Position numbers and translations under genes: made by a program. Below are positions 33,301 through 47,699 of a stretch of DNA of 64,000 nucleotides, one piece after another. Position 1 is the stretch's first letter. Each line of letters starts with the position of its first letter. Source of the stretch: Aristolochia californica (Eukaryota; Streptophyta; Magnoliopsida; Piperales; Aristolochiaceae); the NCBI GenBank assembly GCA_029961685.1, contig JARWKL010000002.1, forward strand, positions 26,070,908 through 26,134,907, in the 5' to 3' direction. The notes beneath the pieces were generated by a model. That model saw only the letters and a program-made list of their open reading frames with translations. It was not told the DNA's origin and searched no databases.

Positions 33301-36160
33301 ACGACAAAAATGGGAGAGTGAAAACGCATGTTTGGATTTGAAAAAAAATTGAACATCCAAAATGGAAATGCAGAAATTCTTAGAGAGATAATCTCAAAAA
33401 GTATCTATGAATTTTAAGGATTTTAAACTCTTTTTTTTTATATTTATTTGGTTTTGGAATCATTGAAAAAGGGGGGTGAGGCATTTTTAACCGAGTGTTG
33501 ACTCCCAAACCATAAGTCAATTTTAACAAAAAATTATAGCCGTTACACATCATTAATCAGTCAAAACATTTATGATGATCTATTATTGTTAGGTCTGTTG
33601 TATATAAATAATAAAAAAAAGTGGGTTGTTTGGCACTGCTAAATATCCGACCGCACGTTCACTTGAAAATTTATTTTTTTCTACTCCTTGAAATTTTTTT
33701 ATTATTAGGTCATTTGCATCTTCAACATGTTTCAGGCATGCATATCAATATTTAAAACATGTTAGGATAAATTTAAAATCTCTTTCTTATAAAATTCCAC
33801 CAAGCTATTAAGGGTTGTACTAGTGGAGTTCACCAAACTTGGATAACAAAACTTTGGTGTTCATTTATAGTGTGTGAGATAATTTTCTTCACTTACATTT
33901 GTTATAGTTTTAAATTATTTGCATACATAAACTCTAAAATTTTCATTTTTTTGTGATCTATTTGCCTTATCTTTTGATTTACAAGAAATTTGGTGAGAGA
34001 AAACTCAAGTTTGGATTTGAAAAAAAATTGAACATCCAAAATGGAAATGCACAAATGCTGAGAGTGATAACTCCAAAAAGTATCTGTGATTTTTAAGGAC
34101 TGTAAACTCTTTTAGTTTTTTATATATTAGGTTTTGTAATCATCGAAAAAAGGGGGGACGAGGCATTTTTAACTGAGTGTTGACTCCCAATCCTTAAGTA
34201 ACTTATAACAAAAATTATAGCGCTTACATATCATTAATCACTCAAAACATTTAAGATGATCTATGATTGTTAGGTCCGTTTTTTCTAAAGAGGAAAAAAA
34301 TGAATTGTTCGGCTCTGGTAAATATCCTACCACATGTTTACTTGATAATTTAATTTTTTCTACACCTTGAAATTTTTGGATCATTTGGTCATTTGCGTCT
34401 CAACATGTTGCAGTCATGCATATCCATTTTTAAAACATCTTATCAATTAGAAATTTATTTCTTATAAAATCCCACCAAGCTATTAGGGGTTGCACAAGTG
34501 GAATTTCCCAAACATGGATCACAAAACATTGGTGTTCATTTTTAATGCGAGAAATAATTTTATTCACTTACATTTATTTTAGTTTTCAATTTTTTTCATA
34601 CATATACTCAAAAATTTTCTTTTTGTTGTGATCTATTTGCCTTATCTTTTTGTTCATGAGAAAAATGGGAGTGTAAAAACGGAAGTTTGGATTTGAAAAA
34701 AAATTGAACGTCCATAATGGAAATGCACAAATGCTGAGAGAGATAATTCAAAAAAGTATCTGTGATTTTTAAGGATTGTAAACTCTTTTGGTTATTTATA
34801 TATTAGATTTTCCAATCATCATAAAAGGTGGGGCTAGGCATTTTTAACTGAGTGTTGACTCCCAAACTATAAGTCATTTCTAACAAAAATTATTGCCGTT
34901 ACACATCATTAATCAATCAAAACATTTATGATGATCTATGATTGTTAGGTCCACTTTTTGTAAATAGGCAAAAAGTGGGTTGTTTGGCCATGAAAAATAT
35001 CCCACTGCACGTTAACTTCAGAATTTAATTTTTTCTACTCCTTGAATTTTTTGGATCATTATGTCATTTGCATCTTCAACATGTTTCAGGCATGCATATC
35101 CATATTTAAAACAACTTAGGATCAATTAAAAATCTCTTGTTATAAAATTCCACCAAGCTATTAGGGGTTGAACTAGTTGAATTTCCCAAACATGGATAAA
35201 AAAACTTATGTGTTCATTTTTAGTGCATAAAATAATTTTATTTATTTAAAATTAATATATTTTAAAAATTTTTGCATACGTAAACTCTAAAAATTTCATT
35301 TTTTTGTGATCTATTTGCCTTATCTTTTAATTTACGAGAAAAATGGGATAGTGAAAACTCAAGTTTGGATTTGAAAAACAATTGAGCATCCAAAATGGAA
35401 ATGGACAAATGCTTAGAGAGATAATTCCAGAAAGTATCTGTGATGTTTGAGGATTGTAAACTCTTTTGGAATTTTATATATTAGGTTTTGTAATCATCAT
35501 AAAAGTGGTTTTGCAAACCTTAAGTCATTTCTAACAAAAATTATAGCCGTTACACATCAATAATCGATCAAAACATTTACAATGATATATGATTATTAGG
35601 TCCGCTTTTTTTAAATAGGCAAAAAGTGGGTTCTTTGGCTCTGGTAAATATCCCACCGCACGTTAACTTGAGAATTTAATTTTTTCTACTCCTCAAAATT
35701 TTTTTGATCATTAGGTCATTTGCATCTTCATCATGTTTCAGACGTGCATATCCATATTTAAAACATGTAAGGATCAATTACAACTCTCTTTGTTATAAAA
35801 TTCCACTAAGCTATTAGGGGTTGTAATAATTGAATTACCCAAACATTGATAACAACTCTTTTGGTGTTCATTTTTAGTGCGTGAAATAATTTTCTTCACT
35901 TAAATTTATTATAGCTTTCAATTTTTTGTATACATAAAGTCTAAAATTTTCATTTTGTTGTGATCTATTTGACTTATCTTTTGTTTACAAGAAAAATGGA
36001 AGAGTGAAAAATCAAGTTTAGATTTCAAAAACAATTGAACATCCAAAATGGAAATTCACAAATGTTGAGAGAGATAATTCCAAAAAGTATTTGTGATTTT
36101 TAAGGATATAAACTCTTTTGGTTATTTAGATATTAGGTTTTGAAATCATCAAAAGAAGGA

Positions 36161-36184
36161 GGGGGGGGGGGGGGGGGGGGGGGG
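36161..36184 (+). repeat. G-run, 24 uninterrupted G
   Basis: At the fixed monomer position, followed by a further purine-rich stretch to about 36206. The next monomer has an interrupted (GA)n/G stretch at 36867-36901 instead. Confidence 0.95.
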
Positions 36185-37566
36185 TTTGGAGGGTGGAGGG
36201 GAGGCAGTTTTAATTGACTGTTGACTCCCAAACCATAAGTCATTTCTGACAAAAATTATAGCTGTTACATATAATTAATCAATCAAAACATTTACGAAGA
36301 TCTATGATTGTTAGGTCCACGTTTTAAAAATAAGAAAAAATTGGGTTGTTTGGCTCTGGTAAATATCCCACATGACACTAACTTGAGAATTTAATTTTTT
36401 TCTACTCGAATTTTTTGGATCATTAGGTCATTTGCATCTTCAGGATGTTTTAGGCATGCATATCTATATTTAAAACATGTTAAGCTCAATTAGAAATCTC
36501 TTTGTTATAAAATTCCACCAAGCTATTTGGGGTTGTAGTAGTGGAATTTCCCAAACACGGATAACAAAACTTTGGTGTTCTTTTTTAGTGTGTGAAATAA
36601 TTTTCTTCACTTAAATTTATTATTGTTTTCAATTTTTTGTATACCTTAAATTTTCATTTTGTGTTGATCTATTAGCCTTATATTTTTGTTTACGAGAAAA
36701 ATGGGATAGTGAAATCTCAAGTTTGGATTTGAAAAACAGTTGAACATCCAAAATGGAAATGCACAAATTCTGAGAGAGATAATTCCAAAAAGTATCTGTG
36801 ATTTTTAAGGATTGTAAACTCTTTTGGTTATTTATATATTAGGTTTTGCAATCATCAGAAAAAGGGCTGGGAGAGAGAGAGGAGGAGGGGGGGAAGGAGA
36901 GGCATTTTTAACATAGTGTTGACACTCAAACCATAAGTCATTTCTAACAAAAATTATAGTCGTTACACATCATTAATCGATCAAAACATTTACGATGATC
37001 TATGATTGTTAGGTCCACTTTTGCTAAATAGGCAAAAAAATGGGCGTTTTGGCTCTAGTAAATATCCAACTGCACGTTAACTTGAGAATTTAATTTTTTC
37101 TACTCAAAATTTTGGGATGATTAGGTCATTTGCATCTTCAACATGTTTTAGGCATGGATATTCAGATTTAAAACATGTTAGGATCAATTAGAAATCTTTT
37201 TCTTATTAAATTTAACCAAGCCATTAGGGGTGGTATTAGTGGAATTTCCAAAACATGGATAACTAAATTTATGTGATCATTTTTAGTGCATGAAATAATT
37301 TTCTTCACATACCTTTATTAAAGTTTTTAATTTTTTCTATACTAAAACTCTAAAATTTTCGTTTTATTTTGATATATTTGCCTTATCTTTTTTTTCACAA
37401 GAAAAATGGGAGAATGAAAACTCATGTTTGGATTCGAAAAAAAATTGAACATCCAAAATAGAAATGCACAAATGCTGTCAGAGATAATTCCAACAAGTAT
37501 CTATGATTTTTAAGGATTGCAAACTCTTTTCATTTTTAATATATTAGGTTTTGCAAACATTGGAAA

Positions 37567-37567
<1 letters not shown>

Positions 37568-37596
<29 letters not shown>
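37568..37596 (+). repeat. G-run, 29 uninterrupted G
   Basis: Expanded G-run at the fixed monomer position. The usual CGAGG after it is lost and the run joins CATTTTTAACTGAG directly. Confidence 0.95.
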
Positions 37597-37598
<2 letters not shown>

Positions 37599-38550
37599 TT
37601 TTTAACTGAGTGTTGACACCCAAACCATATGTCATTTCTAACAAAAATTATAGCAGTTACACATCATTAATCAATCAAAACATTTACAATGATCTATGAT
37701 GGTTAGGTCTGCTTAATGTAAATAGGCAAAAAGTTGGTAGTTTGGCTTTGGTAAATATCCCACCGCACGTTAACTTGATAATTTAATTTTTTCTTCTATT
37801 TGAAATTTTTGGTCTATTAGGTCATTTGCATCTTAAACATGTTTTAAATATGGATATATCTTAAACATGTTTGACACATGGATATCCATATTTAAAACAT
37901 GTTAAGATTAGTTAGAAATCTCTTTTTTATAAAATTCCACCAAGCTAATAGGTGTTGTACTAGTGGAATTTCCCAAACATGGATTACAAAACTTTGGTGT
38001 TCATTTTTAGTGTGTGAAATAATTTTCTTCACTAACTTTTATTAGAGTTTTCAATTTTTTTGCATACATAAACTCTAAAATTTTAATTTTTTTGTGATCT
38101 ATTTACCTTATCTTTTTGTTTACTAGAAAAAAGGGTGAGTGATAACTCATGTTTGGATTTGAAAAAAAATTGAACATCCGAAATGGAAATGCTCAAATGC
38201 TGAGAGAGATATTTCCAAAAAGTACCTCGCTCTTTCAGATTTTTTATATACTATGTTTTGAGATCATTGGAAAAGAGGGGGAGGGGAGGAGGCATTTTTA
38301 ACTGAGTGTTGACTCCCAAACCATAAGTCATTTCTAAAAATAATTATAGCCGTTACACATCATTAGTTGATCAAAACACTTACGTTGATCAACGAATGTT
38401 AGGTCCGCTTTTTGTAAATAGGCAGAAAATGGGGTGTTTGGCTCTGGTAAATATCCCACTGCACGTTAACTTGAGAATTTAATTTTTTCTACTCCTTGAA
38501 ATTTTTGGATCATTAGGTCATTTACATCTTCAACATATTTCTGGAATGCT

Positions 38551-39031
38551 TATCCATATTTATTAGGTCCGCTTTATTTGCCTTATCTTTTTGTTTACAA
38601 GAAAAATGGGGGAGTGAAAACTCAATTTTGGATATGAAATAAAATTAAACATCTAAAATGGAAATGCACAAAAGTTGACAAAGATAATTCCTAAAAGTAT
38701 CTGTGATTTGTAAGGATGGTAAACTCTTTTAGTTTTTTATATATTAGGTTTTGCAATCATCGGAAAAGGGTGGGCGAGGCATTTATAACTAAGTGTTGAC
38801 TCCCAAACCATAAGTCATTTCTAACAAAAATTAAAGCTGTTACACATAATTAATCGATCAAAACATTTATGATCATCTATTTTTTTAGGACCGCTTTTTG
38901 TAAATAGGCAAAAAAGTGGGTTGTCTAGCACTGGTAAATATCCCACCGCATGTTAACTTGAGAATTTAATTTTTTCTACTCCTTGAAATTTTTGGATCAT
39001 TAGGTCATTTTTCTCTTCAACACGTTTCAAG
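38551..39031 (+). repeat. Truncated satellite monomer
   Basis: At about 38560-38578 the order jumps through a TTAGGTCCGCTTT piece to ATTTGCCTTATC, leaving a 480-bp spacing, about 200 bp short. The junction implies at least two rearrangement steps. Confidence 0.75.
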
Positions 39032-40319
39032 CATGCATATCCATATTTAAAACATGTTAGGATCAATTAGAAATCTCTTTGTTACAAAATTCCACCAAGC
39101 TATTAGGGGTTGTACTAGTGGAATTTCCCAAACACGGATAACAAAACTTTGGTGTTCATTTTTAGTGCGTGAAATAATTTTCTTCACTTATATTTATTAT
39201 AGTTTTCAATTTTTTTCATACATAATATCTAAAATTTTTATTTTGGTGTGATCTATTGGCCATATCTTTTTGTTTACGATAAAAAAAAGGGTGAGAGAAA
39301 ACTCAAGTTTGAATTTGAAAAAAATTTGAGCATCCAAAATGGAAATGCCCAAATTCAAAGAGAGATAATTCCAAAAAATATCAGTGACTTTGAAAGATTG
39401 TAAAATCTTTTAGTTTTTTATATATTAGGTTCTCCAGACATCGGAAAAGAGGGGGCGAGGCATTTTTAACTGAGTGTTGACTCCCAAACCATAAGTCACT
39501 TCTAACAAAAAACTATTGGCGTTGCACATCATTACTCGATCAAAAAATTTATGATGATCTATGATTGTTAGGTCTGCTTTTTTGCAAAATAGGCAAAAAG
39601 TGTTTTGTTTGGCTCTGGTAAATATCCCCCTGCAGGTTAACTTGAGAAATTAATTTTTCCTACTCCTTGAAATTCTTGGATCATTAGGTCATTTGCATGT
39701 TCAACATGTTTCGGGCATGCATATCCATATTTCAAACATGTTAGGATCAATTAGAAATCTCTTTGTTATAAAATTCCACCAAGCTATTAGGGGTTTTACT
39801 AGTGGAATTTCCCAAACATAGACAACAAAAATTTGGTGTTCATTTTTAGTGCGTGAAATAATTTTCTTCACTTACATTTATTATAATTTTCTTTTTTTGC
39901 ATACATAACCTCTAAAATTTTCATTAGCCTTTTCTTTTTGTTTACGAGAAAATTGGGAGAGTGAAAACACAAGTTTGGGTTTGAAAAACAATTGAACATC
40001 CAAAATGGAAATGTACCAATGCTGAGAGAGATAATCCAAAAAAAAATAATCGGAAAAGGGGAGGGAGGCATTTTTAACTAAGTGTTGACTCCCAAACCAT
40101 AATTCATTTGTAACAAAAATTATAGCCATTACACATTATTAATCGATCAAAACATTTAGGATGATCTATGATGGTTTGGTCCACTTTTTGTAAATAGGCA
40201 AAAAGTGGGTTGTTTGGCTCTGCTAAATATCCCACCGCAAATTAACTTGAGAATTTAATTTTTTATTCTCCTTGAAATAGTTGGTTCATTAGGTCATTTG
40301 CATCTTCAACATGTTTCAG

Positions 40320-40692
40320 ATATGCATATCCATATTTAATACATGTTAGGATAAATTAGAAATCTCTTTCTTATAAAATTCCACCAAGCTATTAGGGGTA
40401 AACTCTTTTTATTTTTTATATATTAGGTTTTGTAATCATCAAAATAGTAGGGGGAGGCATTTTTAATTGAATGTTGACTCCCAAACCATAAGTCATTTCT
40501 AACAAAAATTATAGCCGTTACACATCATTAATCAATCAAAACATTTACGATGATCTATGATTGTTAGGTCCGCTTTTTGTAAAGAGGAAAAAAGTGTGTT
40601 GTTTGGCTTTATTAAATATCCCACCCCACGTTAACTTGGTAATTGAATTTTTTATGATCATTAGGTCATTTGCATCTTCAACATGTTTCAGG
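40320..40692 (+). repeat. Truncated satellite monomer
   Basis: At about 40396-40400 the inverted-repeat spacer (AGCTATTAGGGG) runs straight into the TAAACTCTTTTT block, a loss of about 300 bp that includes the right arm. Confidence 0.8.
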
Positions 40693-41111
40693 CATGCATA
40701 TCCATATTTAAATCATGTTAGGATCAATTATAAATCTTTTTCTTATAAAATTCCACCTAGCTATAAGTGGTGGTATTAGTGGAATTTCCCAAACATGGAT
40801 AACTAAACTTTGGTGTTCATTTTTAGTGCATGAAATAATTTCTCCACTTACATTTATTATAGTTTTCAATTTTTTGCATACATAAAATCTAAAATTTTCA
40901 TTTTGTTGAGATCTATTTTCATTATCTTTTTTTTTTATAAGAAAAATGATAGAGTGAAACCTCAAGTTTGGATTTGAAAAAAAATTGAACATCCAAAATG
41001 GAAATGCTCAAATGCTGAGAGAGATAATTCCAAAAAGCATGTGTGATTTTTTAGGATTGTAAACTCTTTTCCATTTTTACATATTAGGTTTTCCAATCAT
41101 CGGAAGAGGGA

Positions 41112-41129
41112 GGGGGGGGGGGGGGGGGG
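41112..41129 (+). repeat. G-run of 18 G with adjoining deletion
   Basis: The run joins TAAGTCATTTCTAAC directly. About 36 bp normally found between (GGCATTTTTAACTGAG... through CCAAACCA) are absent. Confidence 0.9.
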
Positions 41130-43085
41130 TAAGTCATTTCTAACAAAAAATATTGCCTTTACACTTCATTAATAGATCATAACATTTACGATGATCTATG
41201 ATTGTTAGGTCTGCTTTTTGTAAAAAGGCAAAAAGTGGGTTGTTTGGCTCAGGTAAATATCCCACCGCACGTTAACTTGAGAATTTAATTTTTTCTACTC
41301 CTTAAAATTTTTGGTTCATTACGTCATTTGCTTGTTCAACATGTTTTAGACATACATATCCATGTTTAAAACATGTTAGGATCAGTTATAAATCTCTTTC
41401 TTATAAAATTCCACCAAGCTAATAGGTGTTGTACTATTGGAATTTCCCAAACACGGATAACAAAACTTTGGTGTTCATTTTTAGTGTGTGAAATAATTTT
41501 TTTCTCTAACATTTATTTTAGTTTTCAATTTTTTGCATACATAAACTCCAAAATTTTCATTTTGTTGTGATTTTTTTGCCTTATCTTTTTGTTTACAAGA
41601 AAAATGGGAGAGTGAAAACTCAAGTTTGGATTTGAAAAAAAATTGAACATCCAAAATGAAAAGGCACAAATGCTGAGAGAGATAATCCCAAAAAATATCT
41701 CTGATTTTTGAGGACTGTAAACCCTTTTAGTTTTTTTATATATTAGGGTTTTCAATCATTGGAAAAGGGGAGGGTGTGTGTGGAATTTTTAATAGAGTGT
41801 TGACTCCCAAACCATAAGTCATTTCTAACAAAAATTATAGCCGTTACGATGATCTATGATTGTTAGGTCCACTTTTTGTAAATAGGCAAAAAGTAGGTTG
41901 TTTGGCTCTGGTAAATATCCCACCACACATTAACTTGAGAATTTAATTTTTCTTCTCCTTGAAATTTTTGGTTTATTAGGTCATTTGCATCTAGAACATA
42001 TTTCAGGCATGCATATCCATATTTAAAACATGTTAGGATCAATTAGAAATCTCTTTCTTATAATATTCTTGTATTAGTGGAATTTCCCAAACATGAATAA
42101 CTAAACTCTGGTGTTCATTTGCAGTGCGTTAAATAATTTTCTTCACTTAAATTTATTATAGTTTTCAATTTATTGCACACATTAGCTCTTAAATTTTCAT
42201 TTTGTGGTGATCTATTTGCCTTACCTTTATGTTTGCAAGAAAAGTGGAAGAGTGAAAACTCAAGTTTGGATTTGAAAAAAAATTGAACATCCAAAATGGA
42301 AATGCCCAAATACTGAGAGAGATAATTCCAAAAAGTATCTGTGATTTTTAAGGATTATAAACTCTTTTCGTTTTTTATTTATTAGGTTTTGCAATCATCA
42401 AAAACATGGGGGCGAGACATTTTTAACTGAGTGTTGACTCCCAAACCATAAGTCATTTCTAACAAAAATTATAGCCGTTATACATCATTAATCGATCAAA
42501 ACATTTACGGTGATCTATGATTTTTAGGTCCGCTTATTGTAAATAGGCAAAAAGTGTGTTGTTTGGCTCTACTAAATATCCCACCGCACGTGAACTTGAG
42601 AATTTAATTTTTTCTTCTCCTTGAAATTTTTGGTTCATTAGGTCATTTGCATCTTCAACATGTTTCATGCATGCATATCCATATTTAAAACATGTTAGGA
42701 TCAATTAGAAATCTCTTTCTTATAAAATTCCACCAAGCTACTAGGGGTGGTATTAGTGGAATTTCTAAAACATGGATAACTAAGCTTTGGTGCTCATTTT
42801 TAGTGCGTTAAATAATTTTCATCACTTACATTTATTATAGTTTCCAATTTTTTGTATACATAAACTCTTAAATTTTCATTTTGTTGTGATCTATTTGCCA
42901 TATCTTTTTGTTTGCAAGAAGAATAGGAGAGTGAAAGCTCAAGTTTGGATTTGAAAAAAAAATTGATCATCCAAAATGGAAATGAACAAATTCTGAGAGA
43001 GATAATTCCAACAAGTATCTGTTATTTTTAAGAATTGTAAACTCTTTTTGTTTTTTATATATTAGGTTTTGTTATCATCGGAAAC

Positions 43086-43096
43086 GGGGGGGGGGG
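43086..43096 (+). repeat. G-run of 11 G with adjoining deletion
   Basis: The run joins ATGGTTAGGTCC, so roughly 100-120 bp downstream of the usual G-run boundary are missing from this monomer. Confidence 0.85.
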
Positions 43097-46000
43097 ATGG
43101 TTAGGTCCATTTTTTGTAAATAGGCAATAAGTGGGTTGTTTGGGTCTGCTAAATATCCCACCGCACGTTAACTTGAGAATTAAATTTTTTCTTCTCCTTA
43201 AAAATTTTTGGTCATTAGGTCATTTGCATCTTCTACATATTTCAGGCATGCATATCCATATTTAATAGATGCTAGGATCAATTAGAAATATCTTTCTTAT
43301 AAAATTCCACCAAGCTATTAAGGGTGGTATTAGTGGAATTTCCCAAACATGGATAACTAAACTTTGGTGTTCATTCTTTGTGCGTTAAATAACTTTCTTC
43401 ATTTACATTTGTTATAGTTTTATACTTTTTGCATACATAAACTCATAAAATTTTATTTTGTTGTGATTTATTTGCCTTATCTTTTTGTTTGCAAGAAAAG
43501 TGGGAGAGGGAAAACTCAAGTTTGGATTTGAAAAAAAATTGAACATCCAAAATGGAAATGCCCAAATACTGAGAGAGATAATTCCAACAAGTATCTGTGA
43601 TTTTTAAGTATTATAAACTCTTTTTATTTTTTATTTATTAAGTTTTGCAATCATTGCAAAAGTGGGGTGAGACATTTTTAACTGAATGTTGACTCCCAAA
43701 CCTTAAGTCATTCAAACAAAAATTATAGCCGTTACACATCATTAATCAATCAAACCATTTACGATGATCTACGATTGTTAGGTCCGCTTTTTGTAAATAG
43801 GCAAAATGTGTGTTGTTTGGCTCTGTTAAATATCCCACCACAAGTTAACTTGAGAATTTAATATTTTCTACTCCTTGAAATTTTTGGGTCATTAGGTCTT
43901 TTGTAAGTTCTACATGTTTCAGGCATGCATATCCATATTTAACACATGTTAGGATCAATTGGAAATCTCTTTCTTATAAAATTCCACCAAGCTATTAGGG
44001 GTGGTATTAGAGGAATTTCCCAAACATGGATAACTAAAATTTGGTGTTCATTTTTAGTACGTGAAATAATTTTCTTCACTTACATTTATTATAGTTTTCA
44101 TTTTTTCCATACATAAACTCTTAAATTTTCATTTTGTTGTGATCTATTTGCCTTATCTTTTTGTTTACAAGAAAAATTGAAGAGTGACAACTTAAGTTTG
44201 GATTTGAAAAAAAATTGAACATCCAAAATGGAAATGCACAAATGCTGACAGAGATAATTCCAACAAGTATCTGTTATTTTTAAGGGTTGTAAACTCTTTC
44301 CATTTTTTATATGTTAGGTTTTGCAATCATTGGAAAAGGGGGCGAGGCATTTTTAACTAAGTGTTGATTCCCAAACCTTAAGTCATTTGTAACAAAAATT
44401 AAAACTGTTAGACATCATTAATCGATCAAAACATTTACGATGATCTATGAAGGATAGGTCACTTTTTGGAAAAAGGCAAAAAGTGGGTTGTTTGGCTCTG
44501 GTAAATATCCCACCGCTTGTTAACTTGAGAATTTAATTTTTTCTTCTCCTTGAAATTTTTGGTTCATTAGGTCATTTGTATCTTCAACATGTTTCAGAAA
44601 TGCATATCCATATTTAAAACATGTTAAGATCAGATAGAAATCTTTTTCTAATAAAATTCCACCAAGATAATAGGGGTTGTACTAATGAAATTTCACAAAA
44701 ATGGATAACAAAACTTTGGTGTTCATTTTTAGTGCGTGAAATAATTTTCTTCACTTAAATTTATTATAATTTTCAATTTTTTGCATACTAAAACTCTAAA
44801 ATTTTCATTTTTTTGTGATCTATTGGCCATATCTTTTTGTTTTCGAGAAAAAAAGGGAGAGAGAAAACTCAAGTTTGAATTTGAAAAAAAATTGAGCATC
44901 CAAAATGGATATGCACAAACGCTGAGAGAGATAATTCCAAAACGTATCAGTGGCTTTTAAGGATTGTAAATTGTTTATGTTTTTTATATATTAGGTTTTC
45001 CAGCCACCGAAAAAGAGGGGGTGAGTCATTTTCAACTGAGTGTTGACTCCCAAACCATAAGTCACTTCTAACAAAAAAGTATTGCTGTTGCACAGCATTA
45101 ATCGATCAAAACATTTACGAAGATCTATGATTGTTAGGTCCACATTTTTTAAATAGGCAAATTGTGGGTTGTTTGGCTCAGGTAAATATCCCCCTGCACG
45201 TTAACTTGAGAATGTAATTTTTTCTACCCTTGAAATTCTTGGATCATTGGGTCATTTGCATCCTCAACATGTTAAAAGCATGCATATCCATATTGCAAAC
45301 ATGTTAGATTCAATTAGAAATCTCTTTCTTATAAAATTCCACCAAGCTATTGGGGGTTGTACTAGTGGAATTTTCCAAACATGGACAACAAAACTTTGGT
45401 GTTAATTTTTAGTGCGTGAAATAATTTTCTTCACTTACATTTATTATAATTTTCTATTTTTTGCATATATAACTTCTAAAATTTTCATTTTGTTGTGATC
45501 TTTTTGCCTTTTCTTTTTGTTTACGAGAAAATTGGGAGAGTGAAAACACAAGTTTGGATTTTAAAAAATAATTGAACATCCAAAATGAAAATGCACAAAT
45601 ACTGAGAGAGATAATTCTAACAAGTATATGTGATTTTTAAGGATTATAAACTTTTTTCATTTTTAATATATTAGGTTTTGCAATCATTGGAAAAGGGGGG
45701 GCGAGGAATTTTTAACTGAGTGTTGACTCCCAATCCATAAATCAATTCTAACAAAAATTATAGCCGTTACGAGGATCTATGATTGTTATGTCATTTTTTT
45801 GTCAATAGGAAAAAACTAGTTGTTTGCTTCTGGTAAATATCCCACCACACGTTAACTTGAGAATTTAATTTTTTCTAATCCTTGAAATTTTTGGGTCATT
45901 AGGTCATTTGCATCTTCAACATGTTTCATGCATACATATACATATTTAATACATGTTAGGATCAATTAGAAATCTCTTTCTTATAAAATTCCACCAAGCT

Positions 46001-47652
46001 ATTAGGGGTCGTATTAGAGGAATTTCCAAAACATGGATAACTAAAATTTGGTGTTCATTTTTAGTGCGTGAAATAATTTTCTTCACTTACATTTATTATA
46101 GCTTTGAATTTTTGCATACATAAACTCTTAAATTTTCATTTTTTTGTGGTCTTTTTGCCTTATCTTTTTGTTTACAAGAAAAATGGAAGAGTGAAAACTT
46201 AAGTTTGGATTTGAAAAAAAATTGAACATTCAAAATGGAAATGCACGAATGCTGAGAGAGATAATTCCAACAAGTATCTATTATTTTTAAGGGTTGTAAA
46301 CTCTTTTCATTTTTTATATGTTAGGTTTTGCAATCATTGGAAAGGGGGGAGGTAGGCATTTTTAACTAAGTGTTGACTCCCAAACCATAACTCATTTGTA
46401 GAAAAAATTATAGCCGTTACACATCATTAATCGATCAAATCATTTACGATGATCTAAGAAGGATAGGTCAGCTTTTTGCAAATGGGCAAAAAGTGGGTTG
46501 TTTGGCTCTGGTAATATCCCCCTGTACGTTAACTTGAGAATTTAATTTTTTTGTACTCCTTGAAATTCTTGGATCATTGGGTCATTTTCATCTTCAACAT
46601 GTTTCAGGCATGCATATCCATATTTCAAATATGTTAGGATCAATTAGAAATCTCTTTTTTATAAAATTCCACTAAGCTACTGGGGGTTGTACTAGTTGAA
46701 TTTCCCAAACATGGACGACAAAACTTTGGTGTTCTTTTTTAGCGCATGAAATTTTTTTCTATTTTTTGCATACATAACCTCTAAAATTTTCATTTTGTCG
46801 TGATCTTTTTTCCTTTTATTTTTCTTTATGAGAAAATTGGGAGAGTGAAAACACAAGTTTGGATTTCAAAAAAAATTGAACATCCAAAATGAAAATACAC
46901 AAATACTGAGAGAGATAATTCTAAAAAGTATCTGTAATTTTTAAGGATTGTAATCTCTTTTAGTTTTTTATATATTAGGTTTTCAATCATTGGAAAAGAG
47001 GGGGGGGGGCGGGGGGCGAGGAATTTTTAACTGAGTGTTGATTCCCAAACCATAAGTCGTTTCTTTCAAAACTTATAGCCCTTACGAGGATCTATGATTG
47101 TTAGGTCATCTTTTTGTCAATAGGAAAAAATTTGGTTGTTTGCCTCTCGTAAATATCCCACCAAACGTTAATTTGAGAATTTAATTTTTTCTACTCCTTG
47201 AAATTTTTGGATCATTAGATCATTTGCATTTTCAACAGGCATGCATATCCATGTTTAAAACATGTTAGGATCAATTAGAAATCTCTTTCTTATAAAATTC
47301 CACCAAGCTATTAGGGGTGGTATTAGTGGAATTTCCCAAACATGGATAACTAACTAAACTTTGGTATTCATTTTAGTGCGTGAAATAATTTTCTTCACTT
47401 AAATTTATTATAATTTTAATTTTTTGGATACGTAAAATCTAAAATTTTCATTTTGTTGAGATCTATTTGTATTATCTTTTTGTTTATTAGAAAAATGGGA
47501 GAGTGAAAACTCAAGTTTGGATTTGAAAAAGAATTAAACATCCAAAATTGAAATGCACAAATATTGAGTGAGATAATTCCAATGAATCTGTGGGTTTTAG
47601 GATTGTAAGTTTTTTCAATTTTTACATATTAGGTTTTCCTATCATCGGAAAA

Positions 47653-47689
<37 letters not shown>
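47653..47689 (+). repeat. Longest G-run, 37 uninterrupted G
   Basis: The longest homopolymer in the window, at the fixed monomer position. The sequence after it (AGAGGGGAGTGTTGAC) lacks the usual GGCATTTTTAAC block. Confidence 0.95.
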
Positions 47690-47690
<1 letters not shown>

Positions 47691-47699
47691 GAGGGGAGT